The position numbers and the translations under genes were made by a program. Of a stretch of 64,000 nt of DNA, positions 36,441 to 44,425 are shown one piece after another. Below the pieces are notes generated by a model. It worked only from the letters and a program-made list of their open reading frames with translations, did not search any database and had not been told where the DNA came from. Origin of the DNA: Paracoccaceae bacterium (lineage in GTDB: Bacteria > Pseudomonadota > Alphaproteobacteria > Rhodobacterales > Rhodobacteraceae); NCBI GenBank assembly GCA_017510335.1, contig JAFWNM010000016.1, forward strand, positions 90,005-154,004, read 5' to 3'. Positions within the stretch are counted from its first letter, which is position 1, and each line of letters starts with the position of its first letter.

Positions 36441-36503
36441 CATATTCGGGGCAAGCGTGCCCTTGCGACATCCTGTCGCCTGTTGTTCGCGGCGCAGAAG
36501 TAT

Positions 36504-36517
36504 TTGATCTGCATCAA
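36504..36517 (+). promoter_or_regulatory. Perfect FNR box in the ccoP-ccoG spacer
   Basis: TTGAT-CTGC-ATCAA matches the FNR consensus exactly. It lies 239 bp upstream of ccoG, too far for class II activation of that gene, which has its own box at 36687. A class II promoter here would start near 36552, in a gene-free structured stretch. Confidence 0.85.
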
Positions 36518-36551
36518 GGATGCACTGCACAAATAAGGGCAATGGTCGCCC

Positions 36552-36650
36552 AAGCCCTGGCATACAGGGCCGCGTCGGCCTTCGTTCCTGTTCGCGCGTG
36601 TTACTGAAGGCCGGCGCCACTTCCCCCCCCGCAAAACAACGTGGCGCTGC
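36552..36650 (+). ncRNA. Candidate FNR-controlled small RNA between ccoP and ccoG
   Basis: No reading frame fits, but three hairpins follow one another: GCCCTG/CAGGGC (36554-36570), CGGCCTTC/GAAGGCCG (36576-36613) and GCGCCAC/GTGGCGC (36614-36647). The loop of the third exposes TTCCCCCCCCGC, a C-rich stretch of the kind that pairs with ribosome binding sites. The ends are inferred: the 5' end from the FNR box distance, the 3' end from the last hairpin. No T-run follows it. Confidence 0.35.
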
Positions 36651-36686
36651 GTCAAATTGTCAAAAGATGCATTGCGGAAGTGTTTT

Positions 36687-36700
36687 TTGATTCAAGTCAA
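36687..36700 (+). promoter_or_regulatory. FNR-type box upstream of ccoG
   Basis: TTGAT-TCAA-GTCAA matches the FNR consensus at nine of ten positions. Its centre is about 62 bp before the ccoG ATG, which allows a class II promoter starting some 20 bases before the start codon. It indicates that ccoGHIS is transcribed separately from ccoNOQP but under the same oxygen control. Confidence 0.8.
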
Positions 36701-36755
36701 GGTTTGTTCTGGTGGCGCATGTGATCACCATATCAGCCAATAGCCGGAGCAGGAC

Positions 36756-38186
36756 ATGAGTGCCCCAGACCACACCCCGCCGCCCCTGTATGCCAAGCGT
36801 GAACCCATCTTCCCGCGCCGTGTAAACGGCAGTTTCCGCACGATGAAGTGGTGGCTTCTGGCGGTTATGCTGGGAATCTACTATCTGGTTCCGTGGATTC
36901 GCTGGGACCGCGGGGCGGAAATGCCCAATCAGGCGGTATTGCTGGACCTTGCCAACCGGCGCTTCTTTTTCTTCATGATCGAAATATGGCCGCATGAATT
37001 CTACTTCGTGGCGGGCTTGCTGATCATGGCGGGGATCGGGTTGTTCCTGTTCACTTCGGCCCTGGGGCGGGTGTGGTGCGGGTATGCCTGCCCGCAAACT
37101 GTCTGGACCGACCTGTTCATACTTGTGGAACGCTGGGTCGAGGGGGACCGAAACGCCCGCCTGCGCCTGCACCGCAAGGGCTGGGATCTTGAAAAGACGC
37201 GCAAATATGGCCTGAAATGGGTGTTGTGGTTCCTGATCGGCATGGCAACCGGCGGGGCATGGGTGTTCTATTTCGCGGACGCGCCCACCTTGTTCGTTGA
37301 TCTGTTCACCGGACAGGCCAGCATGATTGCCTATCTGACTGTTCTAATCCTGACGATGACGACATTTCTGTTCGGCGGTTTCTTCCGTGAACAGATTTGC
37401 ATTTATGCCTGCCCATGGCCGCGCATTCAGGCCGCGATGATGGACGAAGACACGCTGACAATCGGGTATCGTGATTGGCGCGGCGAACCGCGCGGAAAAC
37501 TGAAGAAGGGCCAGCTTGACCCGGGGCAAGGGGACTGCATCGATTGCATGGCTTGCGTGAATGTCTGTCCCATGGGAATCGATATTCGGGACGGGCAGCA
37601 GATGGAATGTATCACTTGTGGGCTGTGCATTGACGCCTGTGACGAAGTGATGGACCGTATCGGCAAGCCGCGCGGGCTGGTTGCCTACATGGCCCTGTCC
37701 GACGAGATTGCCGAACGCGAAGGCAAGGACGCCAAGTCCGTGTGGAAACATGTGTTCCGCCCGCGCACGGTTCTTTACACAGTCATCTGGGGGGCGATTG
37801 GTGTTGGTCTGGTCATAGCGCTGTTTATCCGCGCTGATCTGGACATGAGCGTGTCACCCATCCGCAACCCGACGCATATTGTCTTGTCAGATGGCACTGT
37901 GCGCAATGTCTATGACATACGGCTGCGCAACATGTATCATGAACCACGGGAATTTGTGCTGTCGGTGACCGAAAACCCCGATCTGGCCCTGTCGATCGAA
38001 GGTGAAGACAGCACAGCCGTGACTGTAGGCCCGGACGAGATGGCCTTGTTGCGCGTATATCTGACGGCAGAGCCTGACACGGCGTCTGCGCAGGCGGACC
38101 GCCGGCCAGCGCGCATATGGGCAACCCTGTCGGGGACATCGGAACGTGTCTATTCTGACACAACATTCAACGGGAGGAACCAATGA
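36756..38186 (+). CDS. ccoG: Cytochrome cbb3 assembly protein CcoG (FixG, polyferredoxin)
   Basis: A 476-residue inner-membrane iron-sulfur protein with about five helices. NapH-like membrane motifs WCGYACPQTVW and FFREQICIYACPWPR are present, and two [4Fe-4S] sites follow in the cytoplasmic domain around CIDCMACVNVCP and CITCGLCIDAC (residues about 260-292). The C-terminal 120 residues form an Ig-like periplasmic domain. CcoG is reported to reduce Cu(II) for insertion into cbb3 oxidase. First gene of ccoGHIS; its stop overlaps the ccoH start. Confidence 0.96.
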   Translation: MSAPDHTPPPLYAKREPIFPRRVNGSFRTMKWWLLAVMLGIYYLVPWIRWDRGAEMPNQAVLLDLANRRFFFFMIEIWPHEFYFVAGLLIMAGIGLFLFTSALGRVWCGYACPQTVWTDLFILVERWVEGDRNARLRLHRKGWDLEKTRKYGLKWVLWFLIGMATGGAWVFYFADAPTLFVDLFTGQASMIAYLTVLILTMTTFLFGGFFREQICIYACPWPRIQAAMMDEDTLTIGYRDWRGEPRGKLKKGQLDPGQGDCIDCMACVNVCPMGIDIRDGQQMECITCGLCIDACDEVMDRIGKPRGLVAYMALSDEIAEREGKDAKSVWKHVFRPRTVLYTVIWGAIGVGLVIALFIRADLDMSVSPIRNPTHIVLSDGTVRNVYDIRLRNMYHEPREFVLSVTENPDLALSIEGEDSTAVTVGPDEMALLRVYLTAEPDTASAQADRRPARIWATLSGTSERVYSDTTFNGRNQ

Positions 38187-38653
38187 CACAGACTGCACCC
38201 AAAGGGTTCCGCATGACGGGCACCAAGGTTCTGGTAATTGCCGTTTCGGCATTCGGGGTTATTCTTGCCGCGAACCTGACGCTGGCTTTCAACGCGGTCA
38301 GCACCTTTCCGGGGCTGGAAGTGGACAATTCCTATGTTGCCAGTCAGAATTTCAATGAAGAGCTGGCCGCGCAACTGTCTTTGGGTTGGGACGTCCGGGC
38401 CAGTGTTGAAGATGGTAACCTGAAGCTGGCCATCACCGATGTGCAGGGTATGCCCGTTCAAGTGGCCCATCTTGACGCGGTTGTGGGCGCAGCGACCCAT
38501 GTGCGCGCCGATCAGACCCCCGATTTCCGCTTTGTGGACGGGGCTTACCGTGCGCCGGTGGAAATTGGGCCGGGCAACTGGAATATCCGGATGCATGCTG
38601 TTGCTGCAGACGGGACCGAATTTCGCCAGCGTGTGGTTTTGCACGTCCGTTAG
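38183..38653 (+). CDS. ccoH: Cytochrome cbb3 assembly protein CcoH (FixH)
   Basis: A 156-residue protein with one N-terminal membrane helix (about 13-33, VLVIAVSAFGVILAANLTLA) and a periplasmic beta domain of the FixH family, including the motif FPGLEVDNSYVASQNFN. CcoH associates with assembling cbb3 oxidase and is needed for its stability. It overlaps ccoG by four bases, and ccoI starts nine bases after it. Confidence 0.94.
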   Translation: MTQTAPKGFRMTGTKVLVIAVSAFGVILAANLTLAFNAVSTFPGLEVDNSYVASQNFNEELAAQLSLGWDVRASVEDGNLKLAITDVQGMPVQVAHLDAVVGAATHVRADQTPDFRFVDGAYRAPVEIGPGNWNIRMHAVAADGTEFRQRVVLHVR

Positions 38654-38662
38654 GGTGGCTTG

Positions 38663-40846
38663 ATGAGCACTGCAACCTTTCGCCCTTCTGCCTGCCCCGC
38701 CTGCGATGCGGCCCCCGCCGCCGAGGCGCTGGCGGGCGGCGCCGCCCTGCCCAATGCGCGGCTGCTGTTGTCAGTGCCCGAAGTGCATTGCGCGGCATGC
38801 ATTTCCACGATTGAACGTGATCTGTCGCGCATGGACGGGGTGAATTCCGCGCGCCTGAACCTGACATTGAAGCGCCTTAGCGTGGATGCCGCCGCCGCTG
38901 TGGGGGTGAACGATGTCATCGCGCGGCTGGACCGGCTGGGGTATGACGCGCATGAACTGGATGCGGGCACCCTGTCGATGACCGAAACCGACAAGCAGGG
39001 GCGCGAATTGCTGATGCGCCTTGGCGTGGCCGGTTTTGCCATGATGAACATCATGCTTTTGTCAGTGGCTGTGTGGTCGGGGGCCGAAGGGCCGACCCGC
39101 GACATGTTCCACCTGATTTCCGCCTTGATCGCGATTCCCACAGTGGCGTTTTCGGGCCAGCCCTTCTTTCGGGCGGCCATCAAAGGGTTGCGCGCGGGCC
39201 GGATGGATATGGATGCGCCCATTTCCTTTGCCATCATCCTGACGCTGATCATTTCAATTTATGAAACGCTGCAATCAGGCGAACATGCCTATTTTGAAGC
39301 AGTGGTCATGTTGATCTTTTTCCTGTTGGCGGGGCGGTATCTGGATTTTCGCGCGCGCGCTGTGGCGCGGTCCGCCGCGCAGGAACTGGCCGCGCTGGAA
39401 GTGCCACGCGCCATCAGGCTGGTGGATGGCGTTGAAAGCACAGTATCGGTGGCGGATCTGGCAGTTGGCGATCTGGTTCTGGTCCGCCCCGGCGGGCGGG
39501 TGCCAGTGGATGGTGTGGTCATCGCAGGCAAGTCGGAAATTGACCGCTCGCTTCTGACGGGGGAAACCCTGCCGGTATATGCCGGTCAGGGCAGCGCCCT
39601 TAGCGCGGGCGAAGTGAACCTGACAGGGCCGCTGAGTGTGCGCGTGACGGCTGCAGGCAAAGACAGTTCCCTGCACCGCATGGCCGATCTGGTGGCGAAT
39701 GCGGAATCGGCGCGCACCAAATACACGACATTGGCGGAACGTGCAGCGCGCGCCTATGCGCCGACAATTCCCCTGCTATCCATCGGGGCGTTCATTGTCT
39801 GGATGTATATTTCAGGCGGTGATTTGCGGTTGGCAGTGAATATTGCCGCCGCGACATTGATCATCACCTGTCCTTGTGCGCTGGGTCTGGCTGTTCCTGC
39901 TGTGGTGACGGCTGCCAGTGGCAAGCTGTTTCGCAAGGGCTTGCTGATCAAGGACGGGACCGCACTGGAACGGCTGGCCGAAGTGGACACGGTTGTTTTT
40001 GACAAAACCGGCACCCTGACGATGGGCACACCTGTGCCCACCAATCTTGATGCACATGACACAACTGAAACCCGCGTGGCGCTTGCGCTGGCAGATGCGT
40101 CCGGCCACCCGCTGGCACAGGCCCTTGCGCGCGCGCTGCGCGATCGCGGTGTGCATCCTTTGCAGGTGGACGATGTGCAGGAAGTGCCCGGCTATGGCGT
40201 AGAGGGGCAGTGGCAGGGCCAGCGCGTGCGGCTGGGCCGTGCTGCATGGGTTGGCGCGGTGCCTGTCGAAATGACAGCCGCCTATTTCGGCATGGATGGC
40301 GTGACCTGTGCCTTCACCTTCAGCGATGCACTGCGCCCCGGTGCCGAAGATGTCGTCAAGGGATTGCAGGCGCAAGGCAAGGCGGTGCTGCTGGTTTCGG
40401 GGGATGTGGCTGGGGTGGTGCGTGACATGGCGCAGCGGCTGGGCATTGACGACTGGCACGCCGAGGCATTGCCGCAGGACAAGGCCGCGCGGATTGCCGC
40501 GTTGCACGATGCCGGCCACAAGGTGCTTATGGTGGGTGACGGGCTGAATGACACTGTGGCGCTAAGTGCGGCGCATGTGTCCATTTCGCCCGCGTCCGCG
40601 CTGGATGCAGCGCGCGCGGCGTCTGATATGGTGCTTCTGGGCCGTGACATCGGGCCAATTTCCGATGCAATGCGCATTTCCGGCCAGTGCACCAGACGCA
40701 TCCGCGAGAATTTCGTGCAATCGGGCGTGTATAACATTATATTCGTCCCTATCGCCTTGCTGGGGTTTGCAACGCCGCTTTGGGCTGCGGCGGTGATGTC
40801 GATTTCATCCATCACTGTGACGCTGAATGCCTTGCGGTTGAAATGA
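38663..40846 (+). CDS. ccoI: Copper-translocating P1B-type ATPase CcoI (FixI)
   Basis: A 727-residue ATPase that exports copper from the cytoplasm for the CuB site of cbb3 oxidase. The heavy-metal domain has Cys43-x2-Cys46 (HCAACIST), and an additional CPAC at 11-14 lies before it. The transport motif CPC is at 403-405, the phosphorylation site DKTGTLT starts at Asp447, the SGHPLAQAL motif follows, and GDGLND is at 625-630. Context within ccoGHIS separates it from copper-resistance CopA. The ATG at 38663 is preferred to the TTG one codon earlier. Confidence 0.95.
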   Translation: MSTATFRPSACPACDAAPAAEALAGGAALPNARLLLSVPEVHCAACISTIERDLSRMDGVNSARLNLTLKRLSVDAAAAVGVNDVIARLDRLGYDAHELDAGTLSMTETDKQGRELLMRLGVAGFAMMNIMLLSVAVWSGAEGPTRDMFHLISALIAIPTVAFSGQPFFRAAIKGLRAGRMDMDAPISFAIILTLIISIYETLQSGEHAYFEAVVMLIFFLLAGRYLDFRARAVARSAAQELAALEVPRAIRLVDGVESTVSVADLAVGDLVLVRPGGRVPVDGVVIAGKSEIDRSLLTGETLPVYAGQGSALSAGEVNLTGPLSVRVTAAGKDSSLHRMADLVANAESARTKYTTLAERAARAYAPTIPLLSIGAFIVWMYISGGDLRLAVNIAAATLIITCPCALGLAVPAVVTAASGKLFRKGLLIKDGTALERLAEVDTVVFDKTGTLTMGTPVPTNLDAHDTTETRVALALADASGHPLAQALARALRDRGVHPLQVDDVQEVPGYGVEGQWQGQRVRLGRAAWVGAVPVEMTAAYFGMDGVTCAFTFSDALRPGAEDVVKGLQAQGKAVLLVSGDVAGVVRDMAQRLGIDDWHAEALPQDKAARIAALHDAGHKVLMVGDGLNDTVALSAAHVSISPASALDAARAASDMVLLGRDIGPISDAMRISGQCTRRIRENFVQSGVYNIIFVPIALLGFATPLWAAAVMSISSITVTLNALRLK

Positions 40847-40864
40847 CAAAAGGACCATGGAGCC

Positions 40865-41041
40865 ATGGAAGTTCTGACCATTCTGATACCCGTTTCCCTG
40901 TTTTTGGGGTTCGTGGGGCTGGCGGCGTTTCTGTGGACGCTGCGCAAGGGCATGTATGACGACCCGGACGGCGACAGCCAACGCATTCTGAACGCCCAAT
41001 ATGATGATGCCCCCAAACCCGTGAAGCGCGGCGAAGGTTAA
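40865..41041 (+). CDS. ccoS: Cytochrome cbb3 oxidase assembly protein CcoS
   Basis: A 58-residue protein: one membrane helix (about 5-27, TILIPVSLFLGFVGLAAFLW), then the family motif GMYDDPDGDSQRIL and a polar tail. CcoS is needed for correct cofactor insertion into cbb3 oxidase. The ATG has AAAGGA ten bases upstream, and the gene lies 18 bases after ccoI, completing the ccoGHIS operon. Confidence 0.93.
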   Translation: MEVLTILIPVSLFLGFVGLAAFLWTLRKGMYDDPDGDSQRILNAQYDDAPKPVKRGEG

Positions 41042-41388
41042 CCGGCGTCAGGGGCGGTGACAGAAGGGCCAGTGCGAAATCAAGGCGCGCTTGCGCGCCG
41101 CCGCGCAGCGCCCCTCGGGCGGGCGCTACTGGCCTGTTGCCGACATTGGGGAATGCCCAAGGTGCGGAGCAAAGGCCGCAGGCCGCCGCACCATCGGCGG
41201 GCCGTCCCGCGGCCTGCCGATTTCGCCAGTTCCACGCCAAGCCTTTGATGTCAGGAATATGCCGCCCGGATAAAGTGCGTCCCCTATAACGTGGGACCGG
41301 CAGACCCCGGCCCGCCGATGGTGCGGGCTTGATCCAAGCTCGAACGTCCGCTTCAGGCCAAAACCGGGCAGCTTGCGGCCGTTCATTG
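41042..41388. repeat. 347-bp gene-free region with two strongly structured palindromic elements
   Basis: Element 1 (41066-41135) can fold as a three-way junction: GGCCAGT (41067-41073) closes with ACTGGCC (41128-41134) around two 7-bp hairpins, GGCGCGC/GCGCGCC (41084-41099) and AGCGCCC/GGGCGCT (41107-41127). Element 2 (41186-41326) is bounded by a perfect 18-bp inverted repeat beginning CCGCACCATCGG, with inner pairs CTGCCG/CGGCAG and GTCCC/GGGAC. Between them GGTGCGG (41161-41167) also pairs with CCGCACC (41186-41192). Short reading frames here do not look like proteins. The region lies between converging genes, so termination is one possible role; mobile or repeated elements are another. 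Confidence 0.6.
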
Positions 41389-42297
41389 TCAGGTGTTTTT
41401 CCAGCGCCTGTGCGACCACATCCATTGGTCCATATGGGTTTTCACCAGCGTTTCCAGCGATTGGTTCAGGTGCGCTGTCATGGTGCGTGGGTCTGAATGG
41501 GGCACAGGGTCTTCAATGCGCACCCGAAACGAAATCCCGTCAGGGTTTCGAATGCCATAGACCGGCACCAGAAGCGCGTTGTATTTCAAGGCAAGTTCCG
41601 CTGCAGAAAGCGCAGTGCGCGCGGGTTTTCCGATGAAGTCGACAATTTCACCATGCGCCATATAATGGTCCACAACCATGCCCACCATACCGCCCCGGCG
41701 CAGGAAGCGCAGCATATGCGCCAGCCCTTCGCGCCCGCGTGCAAAGACAGGTGTGCCGATATGCGAAATTGCCGCAACATACCGGGAATTGAAGGCGGGG
41801 TTGGTCATGGGCATGTAAAATCCCGCGACATTGAACCCTTGCGCCAGAAGATACCCGCGCGCGGCGTCGTAATTGCCCAGATGGGCGGTCACCAACATGA
41901 CGGGCCGCCCTTGTGCGTGCGCTTCTTGCAGGGCCGCCAGTCCGGTGCCTTCAACCACGCTGTCGCGCGCACGTTCAAGAAATTCATCGCCGGTGAATAT
42001 TTCGGCCATGGTACGGGCCATGTTGTCGGGCACCTTGCGGCACAGGCGCATCACTTCGGCCCGCGGCAAGTCTGGCATGACATAGGCCAGATTGTCCCGA
42101 ATGCGCGCGCGCATCCCTGCCAGCGGTCCAATCACTGTTCCCCCCAGCCAACCAATAACGGGTATGCGCCAGCGATAGGGCAGGGGCCGCAGCGCCGAAA
42201 GCAAGACCGCGGCAAAGCGGTCCTGCGCCCAGTGCTGCCAACTTGGGCGCTGTGCCGTGGTCTTGTCAGCAGTTGATATGTCCGACTGTTCCGCCAT
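41389..42297 (-). CDS. Lipid A-type lysophospholipid acyltransferase (LpxL/HtrB family)
   Basis: A 302-residue membrane-associated acyltransferase. The catalytic H-x4-D pair is His139-Asp144 in TAHLGNYD, and family motifs FARGREGLAHML and MVVDHYMAHGE follow. It should add a secondary acyl chain to lipid A precursors; other members acylate ornithine lipids or phospholipids, so the exact acceptor is uncertain. The ATG at 42297 is preferred to one 12 codons upstream because the preceding residues are unlike the family. Confidence 0.88.
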   Translation of the reverse strand: MAEQSDISTADKTTAQRPSWQHWAQDRFAAVLLSALRPLPYRWRIPVIGWLGGTVIGPLAGMRARIRDNLAYVMPDLPRAEVMRLCRKVPDNMARTMAEIFTGDEFLERARDSVVEGTGLAALQEAHAQGRPVMLVTAHLGNYDAARGYLLAQGFNVAGFYMPMTNPAFNSRYVAAISHIGTPVFARGREGLAHMLRFLRRGGMVGMVVDHYMAHGEIVDFIGKPARTALSAAELALKYNALLVPVYGIRNPDGISFRVRIEDPVPHSDPRTMTAHLNQSLETLVKTHMDQWMWSHRRWKNT

Positions 42298-42373
42298 CCG
42301 CGCTGATTGCACCCGACAGGCGCCCAAAGTCAAGAATTCCTGCGCGTATATCAGCCCAGCACCTTGTCAGTTA

Positions 42374-43744
42374 TCAGTAACTGTAGGCTCCGTAGATTTG
42401 CGACAGATCGCCCTGCCAGTCACCATGATAGCGGTGCAGCAATTCATCGGCCGGTGTCTGGCCGGTGTCGACGCTTTCTTTCAGGGCGTTCAGGAAATGG
42501 GTTTCATCCGGCAGCATGCCGCCCGCGCCGGGTTGCGCGCGCGCTTTAAGTCCTGCTTCGGCAATGTCGACAGTCGCGCGGGCCAGGTCATGCAGCTTCA
42601 CGCCCTGCGCCTGACCGGCCAAGCCGTCGACAGATGCGGCAATGCGCAATTCATCGCGCAGCTCTGGTGTCCAGTCCTTGGCAATGTCCCATGCCGCGTC
42701 CAGCGCGCTCTGGTCATAGGTCAGACCGACCCAGAATGCGGGCAGGGCGCAAAGCCTGCGCCATGGCCCCCCGTCCGCGCCGCGCATCTCGATGAATTTC
42801 TTGACGCGGGCTTCCGGGAATATGGTTGTCAGATGGTCAGCCCAGTCTGACAGCGTGGGCATTTCGCCGGGCAGGGCGGGCAACTGCCCTTTCATGAAAT
42901 CGCGGAAGGACTGGCCAAGCGCGTTGATGTATTTGCCGTCGCGGTAGACGAAATACATGGGCACATCCAGCGCGTAATCCACCCATGCTTCAAACCCGAA
43001 ACCGTCCTCGAACACGAAGGGCAACATGCCGGTGCGCGCGGCGTCCAGATCCCGCCAGACGCGTGCGCGCCAGCTTTTGTGCCCGTTGGGCTTGCCGTCG
43101 AAGAACGGCGAATTTGCAAATAGCGCGGTTGCCACAGGTTGCAGTGCCAACGCCACGCGCAGCTTTTGCACCATGTCCTGCTCGGATGCGAAATCAAGGT
43201 TCACCTGCACGGTGCAGGTGCGATACATCATGGATTTGCCCATGGTGCCGACACGGTCCATGTAATCGGTCATCAGGGCATAGCGCCCTTTGGGCATGAC
43301 CGGCATCTGGTCATGCGACCAGATCGGCGCCGCGCCAAGGCCGATGAAGCCCACGCCGATTTCGTCGGCCACGCTGCGCACTTCGCGCAGGTGCTGGTTC
43401 ACTTCATCGCAGGTCTGATGGATGGTTTCCAAGGGCGCGCCGGACAGTTCCAGTTGCCCGCCCGGTTCCAGACTGACATTCGCGCCGTCCTTTTCCAGAC
43501 CGATAATATTGCCCCCTTCCAGCACAGGCGCCCAGCCGAAGCGGTCGCGCAGCCCTTCCAGAACTGCGCGGATGGACCTTGGCCCGTCATAGGGCAGGGG
43601 GTTCAGCGTGTCGTGGCAATAGCCGAATTTTTCATGTTCGGTGCCAATGCGCCAATCCTGTTTGGGCTTGCAACCCGATGCCAGATACTCGGCCAGTTGG
43701 GCCTTGTTTTCGATCGGCCCGCCGCCGGTTTGGGGAATGGACAT
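42374..43744 (-). CDS. gshA: Glutamate-cysteine ligase
   Basis: A 456-residue enzyme of the plant/alphaproteobacterial GCL group, which makes gamma-glutamylcysteine, the first step of glutathione synthesis. Visible features are the N-terminal RIGTEHEKFGY, the ATP/glutamate region LEPGGQLELSGAP, MPKGRYALMTDYM and CTVQVNLDF. Unlike the E. coli type, this group is redox regulated through cysteines. The length is typical. It is on the same strand as the membrane protein gene and rsmE but separated from the former by 159 bases. Confidence 0.95.
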   Translation of the reverse strand: MSIPQTGGGPIENKAQLAEYLASGCKPKQDWRIGTEHEKFGYCHDTLNPLPYDGPRSIRAVLEGLRDRFGWAPVLEGGNIIGLEKDGANVSLEPGGQLELSGAPLETIHQTCDEVNQHLREVRSVADEIGVGFIGLGAAPIWSHDQMPVMPKGRYALMTDYMDRVGTMGKSMMYRTCTVQVNLDFASEQDMVQKLRVALALQPVATALFANSPFFDGKPNGHKSWRARVWRDLDAARTGMLPFVFEDGFGFEAWVDYALDVPMYFVYRDGKYINALGQSFRDFMKGQLPALPGEMPTLSDWADHLTTIFPEARVKKFIEMRGADGGPWRRLCALPAFWVGLTYDQSALDAAWDIAKDWTPELRDELRIAASVDGLAGQAQGVKLHDLARATVDIAEAGLKARAQPGAGGMLPDETHFLNALKESVDTGQTPADELLHRYHGDWQGDLSQIYGAYSY

Positions 43745-43903
43745 ATGCGCTCCGATCCTGTGTGTGTCGTGTCGTTATATTTCGATAGTCGGGACTTGGC
43801 GATTGTGCCAGTCCAAGTCAAGCTGAACAGCCCTGCAAAAATGCACAATGGGTTGCCTTGATGTGCTGTGATGCTGTGTTTGGCTGTGCCATCGGCCTTG
43901 ATG

Positions 43904-44425
43904 CTATTGAAGACGTCGGGCAATGCTGCGGCGTGACGGGTGCAGCCATAGCGGGCGCGATTGCACATGCGCGGGGGTGTTCAGGGCGTCCAGAATGGAT
44001 TGCATGTGCACATCCGGCAGGTTGGCGAATATGTCGAACAGTGCGTCTGCCCCCTCGGCGCCCACGGGAATGTCCAGCCGTGTTCCGTCCTGCCCGATCA
44101 GGTGCCAGCAAGTGCCGTCCCGCGTCAGGTGCAGTTCCACAAGATCGCGCGCGCTGATGAACCCGCCGGTTTCCGGGCCGAAATATGAAATTTGCGCTTC
44201 CAGAATTTGCACAATGCCGGGGGCATCGGGGGCGCGATGAAACCGCAGGCGGCGCCAGCCGATCACGGCCAGGGTCACGCCTGTGGCCGCGACCAGCCCC
44301 GCCAGAAGCTGGAAAAAGCTGTCGCGGGCCTGAAATGCTGTCCAAAGGCCCAGCAATGCAATGGCCAGCCCTGTCAGCACTTCGGACCAGCGCGCCAGTT
44401 CCGCGCGCAATTCTGGCCGGATCAC
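43904..44425 (-). CDS. Membrane protein of unknown function
   Basis: I do not recognise this 173-residue protein. It has two hydrophobic helices near the N-terminus (about 15-31 and 38-56: VLTGLAIALLGLWTAF and LLAGLVAATGVTLAVIGW), followed by a cytoplasmic or periplasmic domain of about 115 residues with a beta-rich pattern (EAQISYFGPETGGFISARDL, RLDIPVGAEG). That part resembles small PH-like domains but no motif settles it. The chosen GTG start overlaps the rsmE stop as GTGA; an ATG nine codons upstream overlaps rsmE by 31 bases. Translational coupling to rsmE is likely. Confidence 0.7.
   Translation of the reverse strand: MIRPELRAELARWSEVLTGLAIALLGLWTAFQARDSFFQLLAGLVAATGVTLAVIGWRRLRFHRAPDAPGIVQILEAQISYFGPETGGFISARDLVELHLTRDGTCWHLIGQDGTRLDIPVGAEGADALFDIFANLPDVHMQSILDALNTPAHVQSRPLWLHPSRRSIARRLQ

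Noticed and set aside
41057-41273. Short overlapping frames in the ccoS-acyltransferase gap, one with a CPRCG pair resembling a zinc ribbon
   Set aside because: The only cysteine pair is isolated, no ribosome binding site is evident, and the DNA is explained better by the palindromic elements.
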